From assembly GCA_037367405.1 (NCBI GenBank), contig JAZKJV010003268.1, positions 1-64,000 of the forward strand: DNA of 64,000 bases, written 5' to 3'. Below the pieces are notes generated by a model that saw only the letters and a list, made by a program, of their open reading frames with translations, ran no database searches and was not told where the DNA came from. Every line of letters begins with the position of its first letter. Position 1 is the stretch's first letter. The DNA comes from Ottelia alismoides (Eukaryota; Streptophyta; Magnoliopsida; Alismatales; Hydrocharitaceae). A program made the position numbers and the translations under genes. Positions 42,568-54,467 of the stretch are shown here, piece after piece.

Positions 42568-43938
42568 GGGATTTTATCACTTGTGCCCCTCCGAGATATC
42601 GCAATATCAGTTATGCCCCTATCTTTTTGGTAATATCAGTTGTGCCCCTCAAAACTTGCTATTTTATCACTTGTGCCCCTCGGGTTAGTGACCGTCCATC
42701 TACAGTGCAAACGGACGTTAACTTCGAGGACATAAGCGGAATTATCTTTAAAAAATGGTTCACTAGTCATTTGACACCATTTTCCTCATTATCTTCTTCT
42801 TCCTCCTCTTCCCCCATCCTCTTCCTCCTCCTCCAACCTCCTACTCCTCCCTCTCCGCCCCCGCCCCTGCCCCACGCCGCCCAGCTCCGCCCCGAGCTTC
42901 ACGCACCTCCTCCCAACCCGCCGCCTCCGCCCCTGCCCTCCTTCACAGCCCTCCTCCCCTCCACCTCTCCCCTCCACACCCTCCGTCGCTCCACCAGACC
43001 CACCACCCGCACCCTCGCCCTCCCCCATCTTCATCCCCGACTTCAGCCAGGAGCTCCGGTGCTTCCAGACTGTGACGTGCTACCAGGCTGTCGTCAACAA
43101 CCTCGACGACGCCCACGAGCAGATCGACGCCGCCATCTCCACCGCCCTCAAGGAGAGCAAACCCGTGTACATCAGCGTCAGCTGCAACCTCCCCGCCATC
43201 CCCCATCCCACTTTCAGCCGCGAGCCCGTCCCCTTCTCCCTTGCTCCAAGGTACGCAAAAACAAAGAACAGAGAGAGAACTCGATCCAGTTGTTGTTCTT
43301 GCTTAGATCTCGTGTGGGAAATTCTTATTTTTTTGTGGGTTTCTTTTATTTGTTCAGGCTGAGCAACCAGATAGGTCTGGAGGCGGCCGTGGAGGCCACG
43401 GTGGCGTTCTTGAACAAGGCCGTGAAGCCTGTGCTGGTGGGTGGTCCCAAGATCCGCGTGGCTAAGGCCGGTGAGGCCTTTGTGGACCTCGCCGAGGCTT
43501 CCGGGTACCCCGTAGCGGTGATGCCATCGGCCAAGGGGCTTGTTCCGGAGCATCTCGAGAGGTTCATCTGCAGATGCATACCTGTTTGCCGGGCCGATTT
43601 TTAATGACTACATCTCCATCCGCTGTGTGTCACCGTCTGCGGCGCGAACGACATTTGATCCGTAATGAAGGTGCAAATAAGAGAGAGAAATTATGAAGAG
43701 AGGAAGAAGAACAAATGGAGGAGGAAGAAGATGAAGAAGATGTGTGGACAATAATACCCCTCTTAACTGCACCAAGGTTTGAAAAAACCATGATTAAGTC
43801 AACTTATTGACGGTCAATCTGACGGAAGGGCACAAGTGATGACGGAGCAAGTTTTGAGGGGCACAACTGATATTACCAAAAAGATAGGGGCATAACTGAT
43901 ATTGCGATATCTCGGAGGGGCACAAGTGATAAAATCCC
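42568..43938. mobile_element. Pack-MULE carrying a pyruvate decarboxylase fragment
   Basis: A 1371-bp element with a perfect 9-bp target duplication TTATGTGTA (42559-42567, 43939-43947) and terminal inverted repeats of about 130 bp (42568-42698, 43809-43938) starting GGGATTTTATCACTTGTGCC. The repeats hold four copies of a TTGTGCCCCT-like motif, which may be transposase sites. The interior is GC-rich host DNA with no transposase. A 9-bp duplication and captured genomic DNA define Pack-MULEs. Confidence 0.95.
43033..43635 (+). pseudogene. PDC: Captured pyruvate decarboxylase fragment with retained intron
   Basis: Pyruvate decarboxylase makes acetaldehyde from pyruvate in plant fermentation. 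Two exon pieces match it: PDFSQELRCFQT to NLPAIPHPTFSREP (about 43036-43251), then LSNQIGLEAAVEA to MPSAKGLVPEH (43359-43555). They are separated by an intron (43252-43358, GTACGC to TTCAG). The piece covers the end of the PYR domain and the middle domain, about 160 of roughly 600 residues. After PEHLERFI a deletion jumps to a later segment, DAYLFAGPIFNDY, in another frame. Retention of the intron shows capture of genomic DNA. Upstream 42780-43032 is a Pro-rich GC-rich piece of unknown origin. Confidence 0.9.
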
Positions 43939-43947
43939 TTATGTGTA

Positions 43948-44289
43948 TGTATGCATACATAATTTATCATTTCCTTGTGCCTCACAACCAACAGAAAAAT
44001 GAACAATGGATGGACTTCACTTAACCTTTAACCTCTTTTATTCTATTATCCGTCACCCTAATGGGTCTTAGTAAAATCTAGAGATTTTTACGCCTATAAT
44101 CCTCTATAGTTTCGTTATGATATACATAATCCTCCGTAATCGCAAATTACACACACAAATTTGAATAGTTGCTCCATCTTACACATATAACCCTCCCCTA
44201 GTTGGTTCCGCTAATCTAGGCCATCATCTTTAGTTAATCAAATTGGGCATATCTCTGAACGCTCGAAATGATCGGCCCGTTAAAAAAAT
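43948..44289. other. AT-rich spacer with a MULE-type terminal repeat
   Basis: From 44081, GAGATTTTTACGCCTATAAT resembles the terminal repeats at 8642 and 119. No gene seen. Confidence 0.5.
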
Positions 44290-44531
44290 GGGATTTTTAC
44301 CTGGCAGACCCTATAAATTTTGACAATTGCCTCCACGATCTTTGAAACAACTTAATTCCTCCCTCGACCCCATAAACTTGTCAACTCTTACCCCATGAAC
44401 CCTCCGGGTAATCTGTTTGAAGCTCGTGGGGGTTCTTGGGGTAATTTTTACGGTTGATGGGGTAATTACTTTATGCAAAAGGTCGTATAGGTAATTTAAA
44501 AAGTTTTCAGGGTCTGCCGAGTAAAAATCCC
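44290..44531. mobile_element. MULE-type MITE, copy 1 of 3
   Basis: A 242-bp element with ends GGGATTTTTACCTGGCAGAC and (minus strand) GGGATTTTTACTCGGCAGAC. Flanks TAAAAAAAT and TAAAAAATT resemble a 9-bp duplication. Confidence 0.75.
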
Positions 44532-44551
44532 TAAAAAATTGAGAAGAATTA

Positions 44552-44792
44552 GGGATTTTTACCCGGCAAACCCTATAAACTTTGCCAATCACCTCCACGA
44601 CCTTTGAAACAACCTAATTCCCCCCTCGCCCCTGTAAACTTGCCAACTCTTACCCCATGAACCCTCCGGGTAATATATTTTAGGCCCATGGGGGTTCTTG
44701 GGATAATTTACAGGGTCAATGGGGTAATTACGTTGGTAAAAGGTTGTAGAGGCATTTTAAAACGTTTATAGGGTCTGCTGGGTAAAAATCCC
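44552..44792. mobile_element. MULE-type MITE, copy 2 of 3
   Basis: Same family, 241 bp, same orientation. AAGAATTA on both sides suggests its own target duplication. Confidence 0.75.
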
Positions 44793-44824
44793 AAGAATTA
44801 TTAACTGGTATTAATTGTTTTTTC

Positions 44825-45064
44825 GGATTTTTACCTGATAGACCCTATAAACTTTTCCAATTGCCTCCACGACTTTTGAAACAACATAATTCTCCCCTCG
44901 ACCCTGTAAATTGCCAACTCTTACCATATGAACCTTGTGGTTACTCTGTTTGAAGCTCACGAGGGTTCTTGGGATAATTTATAGGGTCGATAGAGTAATT
45001 ACGTTATGCAAAAAGTTGTGAAGGTGATTGGGAAAATTTATAAGGTCTGCTGGATAAAAATCCC
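44825..45064. mobile_element. MULE-type MITE, copy 3 of 3
   Basis: Same family, about 240 bp, same orientation, slightly more diverged. No clear target duplication. Confidence 0.7.
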
Positions 45065-45186
45065 AAAAAAACACTTAATACCAGTTGAGAGAGGACCTTC
45101 CCCATTTCATCTACTCCCTCTTCTTCCCATCCCTTCTCAGTACCTATCTCCGTCAGCACCTCCTACTCCTCCAACCTCCACCCGCT

Positions 45187-45425
45187 GAGAGAGGACCTTC
45201 AGCTGCCCCTTTCGGTACCCGGCAACGCATACCTGCAAACTCGCGTGCCCTACATCGACAACGTTCCTCATCTTCGTCTCTCTGAGATTTGACTTTTAGA
45301 TGCCGTGCTTGAGAGCCACCGCGGTGGTCTCGTGGATGAGACGGAAAGGATTGAGCCCGAGAATCTTTGCGGCGTCGAGAACGGCACACCGCTGGGGATA
45401 GGTGACGTGGGACGGGATCTCGAGA
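45187..45425 (-). pseudogene. Captured fragment of an Hsp110-type Hsp70 gene
   Basis: A minus-strand frame reads CAVLDAAKILGLNPFRLIHE, then TTAVALKHGI, a TAA stop, then VVDVGHASLQVCVAGYRKGQ and LKVLS. This is the nucleotide-binding domain of the plant Hsp110/SSE subgroup of Hsp70 (nucleotide exchange chaperones), where the stop lies at a usual Tyr codon. Only about 80 residues of a protein of more than 800 are present. GAGAGAGGACCTTC flanks it at 45187 and recurs at 45088. GC-rich sequence around it suggests a gene piece captured by a MULE. Confidence 0.75.
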
Positions 45426-46021
45426 CTTCTTCTTCACCAGAGTTCCGCCTCAAGAGATGGAAATGGAGCGGATCACCGGTAGATGTGTCATGTGTTCATA
45501 TCTGTAATGGCTGGGGATCAGGTGGCTCGAAAATCCTGCCCGGAGCGTCAAGGCAGATTTGAAGCTGTTGTCACTGTCGTCGCTCCTTGATGAGAATGAA
45601 GGTTGCGCGGTGGGGATGCTGATGGGTTTACCAGATCTCGATCATGGTTTATCAGCTGTCACTGTCGTCGCTCCTTTGTATTCTTCGATCAAAATGAGAT
45701 GGTCACGCCGTCTGGAATGGGTGTGGTGAACTCCCAACGGAGCGGAAGCCGGAGGAGCCCTCGTCCGCTGCTCTGATTTGATGGTGACATGCAAATGGAG
45801 CAGCTACTCGAGCATTGAGCTCTGCTCAATAGGGAGGAACATGGTGGAGGTGGCACTGGACTCCTGTCGATGGAAGATGGAAGAGAGAGATGGGAAAAGG
45901 AGGTGGCGGTCACTAGTAAATATAGTAAAGCTAAGGGACTAACGTTGTAAAAATATAAAATTTCCGTCGACATTAACGGAAAAATGGACGGAGGTTACAC
46001 TGTGTTATGTTATGTCCAGGT
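45426..46021. other. GC-rich unassigned cargo
   Basis: Mixed-composition sequence with an internal repeat (GTCACTGTCGTCGCTCCTT at about 45571 and 45660). It probably belongs to the same captured block as the Hsp70-type piece; source not recognised. Confidence 0.4.
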
Positions 46022-46039
46022 AAGTATTATTGGATGGTT

Positions 46040-49000
46040 TGCATCTCGTTTGCCTGCTGGTTGGGACTTTGTGCACAACGATACGGATCTTGGACGTATT
46101 TACGTCTTGTGGAAGGTATCCTCCTGGACCTACTCTCCAATCCGTATCTCTCCTCAGTCAGTTTCCCTCCATTGTGTGAACTATGGGGGTCTTGCAATCG
46201 TTGTTACGGTGGTCTATGGTGCTAACAACCCCGTTGACAGGCAGGTCCTTTGGGAGGACCTCAAATCTGTTAGCTTGCCTGAGCATACCCCTTGGTTGGT
46301 GCTAGGGGACTTCAAAACCGTGCGGTTTTGTTCGGAAAAAAGAGGGGGTAGAACCCCAGCAAGGAGTGCATTGGAAGCCTTTAATGATTGCATTGATGGT
46401 TGTGGCCTGATTGAAATGGAAAACATGGGAAATCTTTGGTCTTGGACCAACTCCTCCATCGGGCCTTCGCGCATCGCTGCGAGACTCGATCGAGCGCTTG
46501 TCAATGTCGCTTGGCTAAACCTCTTCCCAGACGCTAAAGTAAAATACTCCCCGCTCTCGTCCTCAGACCACCTTCTCCACTCTGTTGCTATTGTTGGTCA
46601 TGAGGGGGGGCGGAAACCATTCCGCTACTTTGACTATTGGGCTGCTATGTCGGGGCATGCGGAGGTCGTCAATAATGCTTGGCACTCTTCCAAGCGGGGA
46701 AACCCGTTGTTCTGTTTGCAGCAAAAGCTAAAATCCGTGAAGCGTAGGCTTAAAGAGTGGGCGGCTGATGAATCCGCGATTCATCATCTTAATATCTTGA
46801 TCTTAGCAAAATCCCCGAGTAAAATCCCATATAAATGTCAATAAAATCAATAAACTAACAAAATACCTCTTGTAAATAAAACACACTAATTATTGTATAT
46901 TAGATTGTACAAAATAAATTACACATAAAAAGCCGCAAAAATAAAGGAGTTTTATACTTGTAAATAGCTCAAAACTTCATGGATTTTTAATAATTTCATT
47001 TCAACTCCTTTTTGCCTAATTCTTTCTCTAACTTGTTTATAAAAATGTATATAAAAATACAAAAATACAAAATAAATTTTACCTCAAATAAATGCTCCTA
47101 GATCCCAAAGAGAAAAAGCCGTAAAGTCCAACTTCCAAGCTAAATTTCCGCTCCGTATGAACTCCAAATTCACCAAACTCACTTTTAAAGTTCAAGTTAG
47201 AAAATTATCTATCCAAGGAAGTGGTTTCATTAAAATCGGAGCTCATTTGCAAAAGTTGGGTTTTGGGACCTAGATGTACATTGTACAGTATGTATATATT
47301 CATATTTTCTTCATTTTTTATTGTATCTCTCTTAATTATTAAAAATACAAAAAAATCATACTTGTGTTGTATTTTAGTTGTACTATTTTATTGTATTTTT
47401 CTGTTGTAAATATCTCTTATTAAAAAGACAAAAAAATTACATATTAGAAAAGTAAAAAAAAATGTTTACATGTTGTTTGTCTTCCCTTGTAAATTGTCCA
47501 CTATCTATTTTATTCCTTTTTATTCTATTGTAATTAAAGTAGATAACTTTATTTCATTTTATTTATTTAATTATTTTACATTCTCTACAATAACTACCAT
47601 TCAACTCCATTACTCCACCATATTTTCTAACTTCTAATTCAACTCCACCATTTTATTAACCTCCATCCCACTCCATCTTAATTCTAACTTCCATTTTTCT
47701 TCTTCTTTATATACATGCCATTCTCCTCATTTTTGCCTTTGATCCATCTTTATGTGAGGAGAGCCTAGTTCCCTGAGTTGAATCGGTGACAGCGACGCAA
47801 CCACGGTCGAGTGACAACGGCCCTCTCTCCGGTGTGATCCGTTAGCTTTTTGGCCAACATCGCAGCCGCAACCGCGCGCTGCTCGAGCTCATCGTACGCC
47901 GGCGATTTGAGCGAAGACGAGCACTTCATAGGCGTCCGCGTTCATCGTAGGTAATTTTTATCATCTTGGTATTTTTGCAATTTTTTTTTAGCACACAACA
48001 TATCATCCTTCCACCACCACCATCACACCATCATCTTTCCCATTTTTTTTAGTTTATTATCACCACATTTTTTCCCCTTCATTATCATTTTTTTATTTGT
48101 ATTCCCTGTCTAATCAAAATTTTAAAAAAAATAAAAAATTTTAAAACAAAAAAATCCCTTTTCATTACACCAGAAAAAAAGGAAATCAAAAAAAAAAATA
48201 AAAAAAATTTAGCCGCAGCAGCGGTGGGGGAGAACCCACCGCCACGCCCCCTCTCCTCCAAGCAACCGCGCCGCCGCCCCAGCCGGCCGCCACCCCCTCA
48301 CGCCGCCGCCGTCCGCCGCAGGCGGCTCTCTCTCCTCCTCGCGCGGCCGCGCGCGAGCGGCACCGCCGCTCATCCTCTCCACCTCCAGCCGCGGCCCCGT
48401 GCGCCGCGCACCGCCGCCCCCAGCTCCTCCACTGCCGCAGCGAGCGGCGCCTCCGCCGCCATCTCCTCCACCATCCCTCGACGCCGCCGCCGACACGCCG
48501 CTGCCAACTCACCACCCATTGCGCGGCTGCGGATCCAAACCCCCTTGGGTTCATCTCCACCAGCCCTGTACGAAGAAGAAGGTGATAAAAAAATTTATTT
48601 GTGAAAATTGTAGTTTTTATATTTCATGTTTCTGTAATTTCAAAAAGATTCCTATGCATAAGTTTAAGTTGTAACTTGTCTTTCTGTTTTGCAAGGACAC
48701 CCTTGTGTTCGTACTTAAATTTGGACATCAATCTTGCATTGTTTTACTCAATAAAAAATGACTCTGTGATGAGCAACTAATTCTCTACATTGTGGACATT
48801 TATTTCTATTTTTGTGGTTCTTGGGTAATTAAATTAAATTGATTAACTGAAACTTTGCATATTTTACCCATTCAGTACTCTTAAATTATATCTAACACAC
48901 GGTTGCTCTAAAAATTGCACAAAAATTATATTTGATGCTTTGATGAGTGCTTAATATACTGTCCAAATTTCATCCAAAATGGAGTCGTCTTGTGCCTTAA

Positions 49001-52000
49001 ATAAATTATAGAGTGTTTCTAGATTTGATTTTTAATTAAATCCACATACATCTTTTTTGGGAAATTCCAACTCTCCTGGATAGCTTATCTAAATATCTTT
49101 TTGAGATAATTTGCTCTCTGACTAATTTGATAACGTGGATTTAATAGGAATTAATAACTTATTTCCACTCTGTTTTCACTAAAAAATTCATAAAAAATGC
49201 ATACTTTGTCAAAAAATTCCAAAAAAATTACTGTAGTATTCTTGTATCATGTTTTCATTCCAATAATTTTTTCATAATTTTTGCTTGCTGTTTGTGTGAT
49301 AAATTGCGAAAAAACCCATAAAAAGTGTGCATTTTTATTTATTGCATATTAACCCCTAAAATTCTAAAAAAATGTGTTTTGTTTCATCACTGGACTAGAA
49401 TGCTAGGAAAAATATAATTTGGCTGAATTGGATTAATTTAACATTAAAATTAATTCGGCTAAGTTGTGTGATTTCTTAGTGTTCTTATTCAGCCGCATTT
49501 GCATTTGCTTCGGTTTTTTGCATAAAAAAGTCTAAAAAAATACCGCACTGAAATCTAGATCTTAAATTTGCAAATTAACCCGAAGTTGTTCCTTTGCCTC
49601 CCTGAGTTCGACCCTGGACTTGCCCGGGATATAAATTAAGCCGAGACACTCTTCACGGAGATCTTTTCTCGGTTCTGACCGAATCGCTAAGTACACGTAC
49701 TACAACGTGACCTAATTAAACATCGTATTTAGCGACTCTCCTGTATTAATGATGTACTCGTCGTTGACCCAATGGATCCGTACTTGGCGCAACTTGAGTT
49801 GGATGCCAAGGCCTCTTTAGCAAGTTTTGATGCGGATCTGGAATTCGCATGGAGGCAGAAGAGTCGCGTGGATTGGCTTTTGCTGGGGGATCGAAATACG
49901 AAATTCTTCCATTTGGTGGCTAAGGGCCGCATTGCAAGAAACTCTTTGCCTACTCTAATTGACCACAATGGGAGGCCTGTGGATAAGAGGATCGAGGTGG
50001 CCTCGGTTGCGGTCGACTTCTTCTCCGACTTGCTTAGTCTAGCCCTGCCACGCCCCTTGCGTCAGGATCCCCCGCCCCCGAAGTTCTGCCTCACTGCGGA
50101 CGCTCGTGTGTGACTGTGCCGGCCATTCTCTGAGGATGAAATTTGGAACGCTCTACGTGAATCCCCTCTTCCAAGGCGGCTGGCCCCGATGGGTTCAATG
50201 CAGGATTTTTCAAGCACCACTGGAGCTTAGTCAAAAGCGACGTTTGTGCGGCTATGGATTTCCTTCATCGTGGTGGCAACATGGTTCGAGAAGTCAACCA
50301 CACTTTCTAGACTCTCATCCCTAAATCCGCTTCTTCAAGTGGCCTGGGAGACTTTAGGCCTATCTCTTGTTGTAACGTTTCCTACAAAATTTTCTCTAAG
50401 CTACTCTTCGCCCGCCTCGCTTATATTTTGCCGCAGCTTATCTCTGCCAACCAATTCGCTTTCGTCAAAGGTAGATCCATTGGGGACAGCACTCGCCTTG
50501 CCCAGGAGCTTACTAGCGGCTTTGACAGGAAAAGAAGTCGTCATTGCGCTTGCATGAAAATAGATTTGTCAAAGGCGTTTGATTCCATTGAACACTCTTT
50601 CATTCTACGGAGCTTAGAATCAATGGGTTTCGACCCAATCTGGATTGGCTGGATCTCTAAATGCATCGCCACCACCTCCTTTTCAATTCTGGTGGATGGC
50701 TCGCCGTCGGGTTTCTTCAAGGGGACGCGGGGTCTCAGGCAGGTGGACCCATTGAGCCCTCTCTTGTTTGTAATTGGGTTGGAGACACTCACGTCTTTGG
50801 TGGATTCTGCTGTGGGGGAGGGCAGGCTCAAACCAATGGGGCATGCTAGGCTCCGTGCGCCTACCCACTTGATTTATGCCGACGATCTCATGTTATTTTG
50901 CAGAGGCTCTTCGGCGACCTTACTTGCAATCAAAAACATTTTAGAGGATTTTGAAGGAATGTCTGGTCTGAAAATGAATGGCCGTAAGAGTAGACTCGTT
51001 AGGCCCAAAGCTACCACTATGGGCGACTTCAGGCTCACGCTTCAGCTGGGTATGTTGTCCCAAACGCTTCCTACTACTTATCTGGGCATACCGCTGGCCT
51101 CTTCTTGCGGGAGGAGTTCTATTGGCCGGGCTCTGGAGGAAAAAGTTAGAGTTTTGCTTGGAGGATGGAAAGCCTCCGTCCTTTCTCTCCCAGGCCGATT
51201 GCAGCTGATCAATTTCGTGGTGGCGGGGGTAGCCATCTATTGGGCTGCGGGTTCCATTTTACCAGCTGGATCGACTCGTCGGATCGACAAGATGTGTGCC
51301 GACTTCCTTTGGGGACTCGGGCGGCATCATGTTAGCTGGACAACGGTTTGCCAACCAAAGAAAGAAGGTGGCCTTGGGATACGTTCCTTGGTTACTCTAA
51401 GGACGGCTATGATTGTTTCTTGGACATGGAGGTTACTATCCTCGGACTCCTCTCTTTGGGCCCGGTTTTTGCGTGACAAATATCTTCATAGCACCTCTTT
51501 TTGGGATGTTCTCCCAAAAGGGGGGGACTCTAATATCTGGAAAACGATGCTGAGGGCTAGGCCGATCACCAACAATGCAATCTCCTCCTCAGCCAATGGC
51601 TACCAATGGGTTAATTCGTCTTCTCCTTTCTCCTTTCGGGCAACGGTGGACTTTGTCCGCCCCCATACCGCCCTCTCTAAATGGGCCCGGCTGATTTGGA
51701 ACAAGCACGTTGTGCCGAGGCATTCGGCTACCCTGTACGTGGCTTCTCTTGATAGATTACCGACCCTGGGCAGGCTTGCTCGGCATGGGGTCTGTGCGCC
51801 TGGGCTCTGCTACTTATGTGGGGTTGATTTGGAGTCCCGCGATCACATCTTCCTGAGGTGCATCTTCTCGGTTGATACTTGGGCCTTGGTTTCTATGGGT
51901 ATGGTTTGGCAGGCCCCGCCTTTCTCTATGCTGGAGGAAATTTTGGACTGGCTCGAGTCACAGGATGGTGGGGCGGTGCGGGATCGTTGGTGCGCAGCGC

Positions 52001-52119
52001 TGGCCGTCATTGTGTGGGAGGTTTGGCATGAACGTAACAACCGCTGGGCGCGAGGGAGCAGCTCCTCGCCACAAAGAATAGCACAATCGATTCTTAATGT
52101 CATTCACATAACAACATAG
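46040..52119 (+). pseudogene. LINE ORF2 remnant: endonuclease, reverse transcriptase, zinc finger
   Basis: Domains in order: the C-terminal part of an APE-type endonuclease (VLGDFKTVRF, then SSDHLLH, to about 46790); a linker resuming at 49751 in the same frame (DRNTKFFH near 49900); frameshifts between about 50110 and 50420; then reverse transcriptase with KGRSIGDS, KIDLSKAFDS and YADD (50874-50885). A C-terminal zf-RVT finger CYLC...H...C (about 51810-51860) follows. The conserved RQGDP motif reads RQVDP (about 50737). Missing N-terminus, frameshifts and the 2.95-kb insertion make it dead. Confidence 0.9.
46794..49745. mobile_element. LTR-like 2.95-kb insertion in the LINE, probably a solo LTR
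   Basis: TTAAT flanks it on both sides (46789-46793, 49746-49750), and the LINE frame continues exactly across the join. It resembles the Athila LTR in layout: AT-rich start, TATA-type TTTATATACATG near 47705, GC-rich centre (48200-48590), AT-rich tail and GTTCGACCCTGGAC near 49607. No gag-pol is present. Termini do not show the usual TG/CA, so solo LTR is a likely but unproven call. Confidence 0.6.
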
Positions 52120-52297
52120 AATTGTTTACGAGCAGTTTTTGTAACTCCTGCTCCCAAGGACTTAACTTCTATCTTTTTTGTTTTCTGACTATGTCCTTTA
52201 TGGTGGGCCTTGACTAAGGCTTGCCTTGTATTTTGGTTACACAGTTAAATGAAAATTTTATACTTACCCAGCAAAAATAAAGTATTATTGGATGGTT

Positions 52298-52794
52298 CTT
52301 GATGTAATTTGTGATTTATTGAGAGTTGTATAAAAATACATAAAAGTTACGGGAAAATAATATGCTATTATGGATATAAATAGAACTATGAAAGACTATG
52401 GGTATAAAAATTCCAACAAATAACCATGCTCCTTTTTTGTGGTTGTATAGTTGAAAGCTTTCTTCTCCCTTTACTAGCCACCCATGCACACAAAAAAGAG
52501 ATCATACAAGATATCGGTTGAGAAGATTCAACTCGTTTATGATTTGAATGCATATGGTAGTACTTATTTTTAAGATCCCATTAGAATCTGTTGACAGTGT
52601 ACCAAGCTAGTCTTGTTCCGGGAGAGCAATGCTCCTTATACTCCAGTTTTCATGACGGTGAAACCTTTCTTTAGATGTGGTTTTTCTTTCACTGCACAAG
52701 TGAAGCTTTTCCACGTATATCGTGTGTTCTAAGTAAACTTATTGTGGTTTCATTGTGTGCTTGGATCGCTGTTTACAAAATCTACGCATATTGA
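52298..52794. other. Spacer between the two LINEs
   Basis: It contains the possible right end of the old MULE (to 52414). No gene seen. Confidence 0.5.
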
Positions 52795-54467
52795 ATGTGC
52801 AGAAAGCCTTGATAGGATGGGCTTCCCGAAGGCCTGGCTCGGGTGGGTAGCGAACTGCATTCTAACTTCTTCGTTTTCGATCTTGATGAATGGTTCGCCT
52901 GTGGGCCTCTTTAAGGGCACTCGTGGCCTCAGGCAGGGGGACCCACTTAGCCCTCTCCTTTTTGTTATTGGAATGGAATCTTTGACTATGCTTGTTGAGG
53001 CTGCTGTGGCCAGGGGGGAATTAAAGACTATGGGGAGGGGGCGGCTCCGTGCGCCGTCTCACCTTATTTTTGCCGATGATATCCTAATCTTTTGCAAGGG
53101 TACTTCGGCCTCATTGCTTGCGGCCAGGAGGGTGTTTGATGAGTTTGAGAAAATCTCGGGTCTAAAACTGAACGCCCATAAAAGCAAGATATTTCGTCCT
53201 CGATGCGCCCCTGCCGATTTTGGCCTCACTCTACAGACATGTATTCTAAGTGCGAGGCTCCCTACGACTTACCTTGGGCTGCCCCTATCTTCATCATCCA
53301 GAAACGGGCTTCTTGCTACTGCTTTGGAAGACAAGGTTAGGGCCTTGCTTTGTGGCTGGAAAGCAAAGGCCCTATCCCTTGCCGGCCGCCTTCAGTTACT
53401 CAAATCGGTGGTCTCCGGTGTCCTTCTCTATTGGGCCGCTGGGACTCTCATCCCAATTGCCGCCGCGCGTCGCATTGACAAATTATGCGCAAATTTTCTT
53501 TGGAGTTTTGGCCGTAGCGATGTTGGTTGGCGCACCGTCTGCTTGCCTAAGTCTGAGGGAGGCCTCGGCTTAAGATCGCTCGTCTCTCTACGATCTGCAA
53601 TGATTGTAACATGGTCTTGGCGACTCCTCTCGGCTGAGCACTCTAACTGGGCTACTTTTCTGCGTAGAAAATACCTCCATAATGGCAATCTGTGGGAGGT
53701 CACTCTGAGCTCCAATGCGTCCTCTATTTGGCGGGCCATTTTCGCAAGGCGCGAGACCATTCAAGGCGTTATCACTGCTACTCATGCCGGTTACTCTTGG
53801 ACCCGCTCCCGAAAGGGCTTCTCTTTCGCTGAGGCTTTTGACCTTATTCGTCTCCGTGCTACTGCTGTTCCGTGGGCGGGGATCGTGTGGAATACTGCGT
53901 CAGCCCCCAAACATTCGTGTTGCCTTTATCGTGCTACTATCAACCGGTTGCCGACCTTGGATAGGCTCGCGAGACATGGCTTTGCGGTGCCTAGCATGTG
54001 CTACCTTTGTGGCCTGGATCTGGAGACCTGTGACCATGTTTTCTTTCGGTGCAGCTTTGCCAACAACATCTTGGATATGGTATTCTGCTCCCTGCAACTT
54101 CCAAGGCCACCATCCCCCAGCTTGGTTGAAATCCTGGAATGGGCTGGGTCTTTGATGAACAGGGACATAAAAACGAAGCTGAGCATTTCCCTTGCAGCCA
54201 CTTCGTGGTCAATTTGGAGGGAACGCAATCTCAGATGGTCCTCCGGCTCTGCCTCTTTGGCTATGGGTGTAGCTCGTGACATAATCTCTGCAGTCAATGT
54301 CTTGATACACTAATTCCATCATGGTTGCTTGGTTTTTGTACTCCCAAGCACCATGCTCTGTAATTCTGGGTTATTTCTGCCTATTTTTGTCATCTCACCT
54401 TGTGGTGACGCCTGTAAATGCTCATCTTATAGTTCAATGATATTTTATACTTACCAATCAAAAAAAA
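52795..54467 (+). mobile_element. Second 5'-truncated L1-type LINE
   Basis: It starts inside the reverse transcriptase domain and ends TTTTATACTTACCAATC plus A-rich tail, very like the 3' end of the LINE upstream. No clear target duplication found. Confidence 0.85.
52796..54313 (+). pseudogene. LINE ORF2 C-terminal part: reverse transcriptase and zinc finger
   Basis: One open frame of about 505 codons. Seen: SLDRMGFPKAWLGW, RQGDPLSPLLF (intact here), FADD (about 53068-53080), then GLKLNAHKSK, a thumb-like region, and a zf-RVT finger CYLCGLDLETCDH...RC (about 54000-54050). It lacks the endonuclease domain and the first half of the reverse transcriptase. The open frame suggests it is younger than the neighbouring LINE copy, but it cannot move by itself. 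Confidence 0.9.

Larger units (their letters stand above)
46040..52279 (+). mobile_element. 5'-truncated L1-type LINE, split by an LTR-like insertion
   Basis: The LINE is flanked by an 18-bp duplication AAGTATTATTGGATGGTT (46022-46039, 52280-52297) and ends in ATTTTATACTTACCC plus an A-rich tail. It starts inside the endonuclease domain, which fits incomplete reverse transcription. The interior 46794-49745 is a later insertion. Confidence 0.9.
44081..52414. mobile_element. Probable old MULE containing MITEs, an Hsp70-type fragment and a LINE
   Basis: The left end GAGATTTTTACGCCTATAAT and the right end on the minus strand GGAATTTTTATACCCATAGT share an irregular pattern over about 50 bp. No target duplication is visible (flanks TAAAATCTA and AACAAATAA). 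If correct, the original element was about 2 kb and later received three MITEs and a LINE. The pairing is an inference. Confidence 0.4.

Noticed and set aside
42519..43604. A 361-codon frame across the Pack-MULE
   Set aside because: It runs from outside the element through the terminal repeat, a Pro-rich piece and the intron, and joins unrelated frames; only the exon pieces of pyruvate decarboxylase are meaningful.
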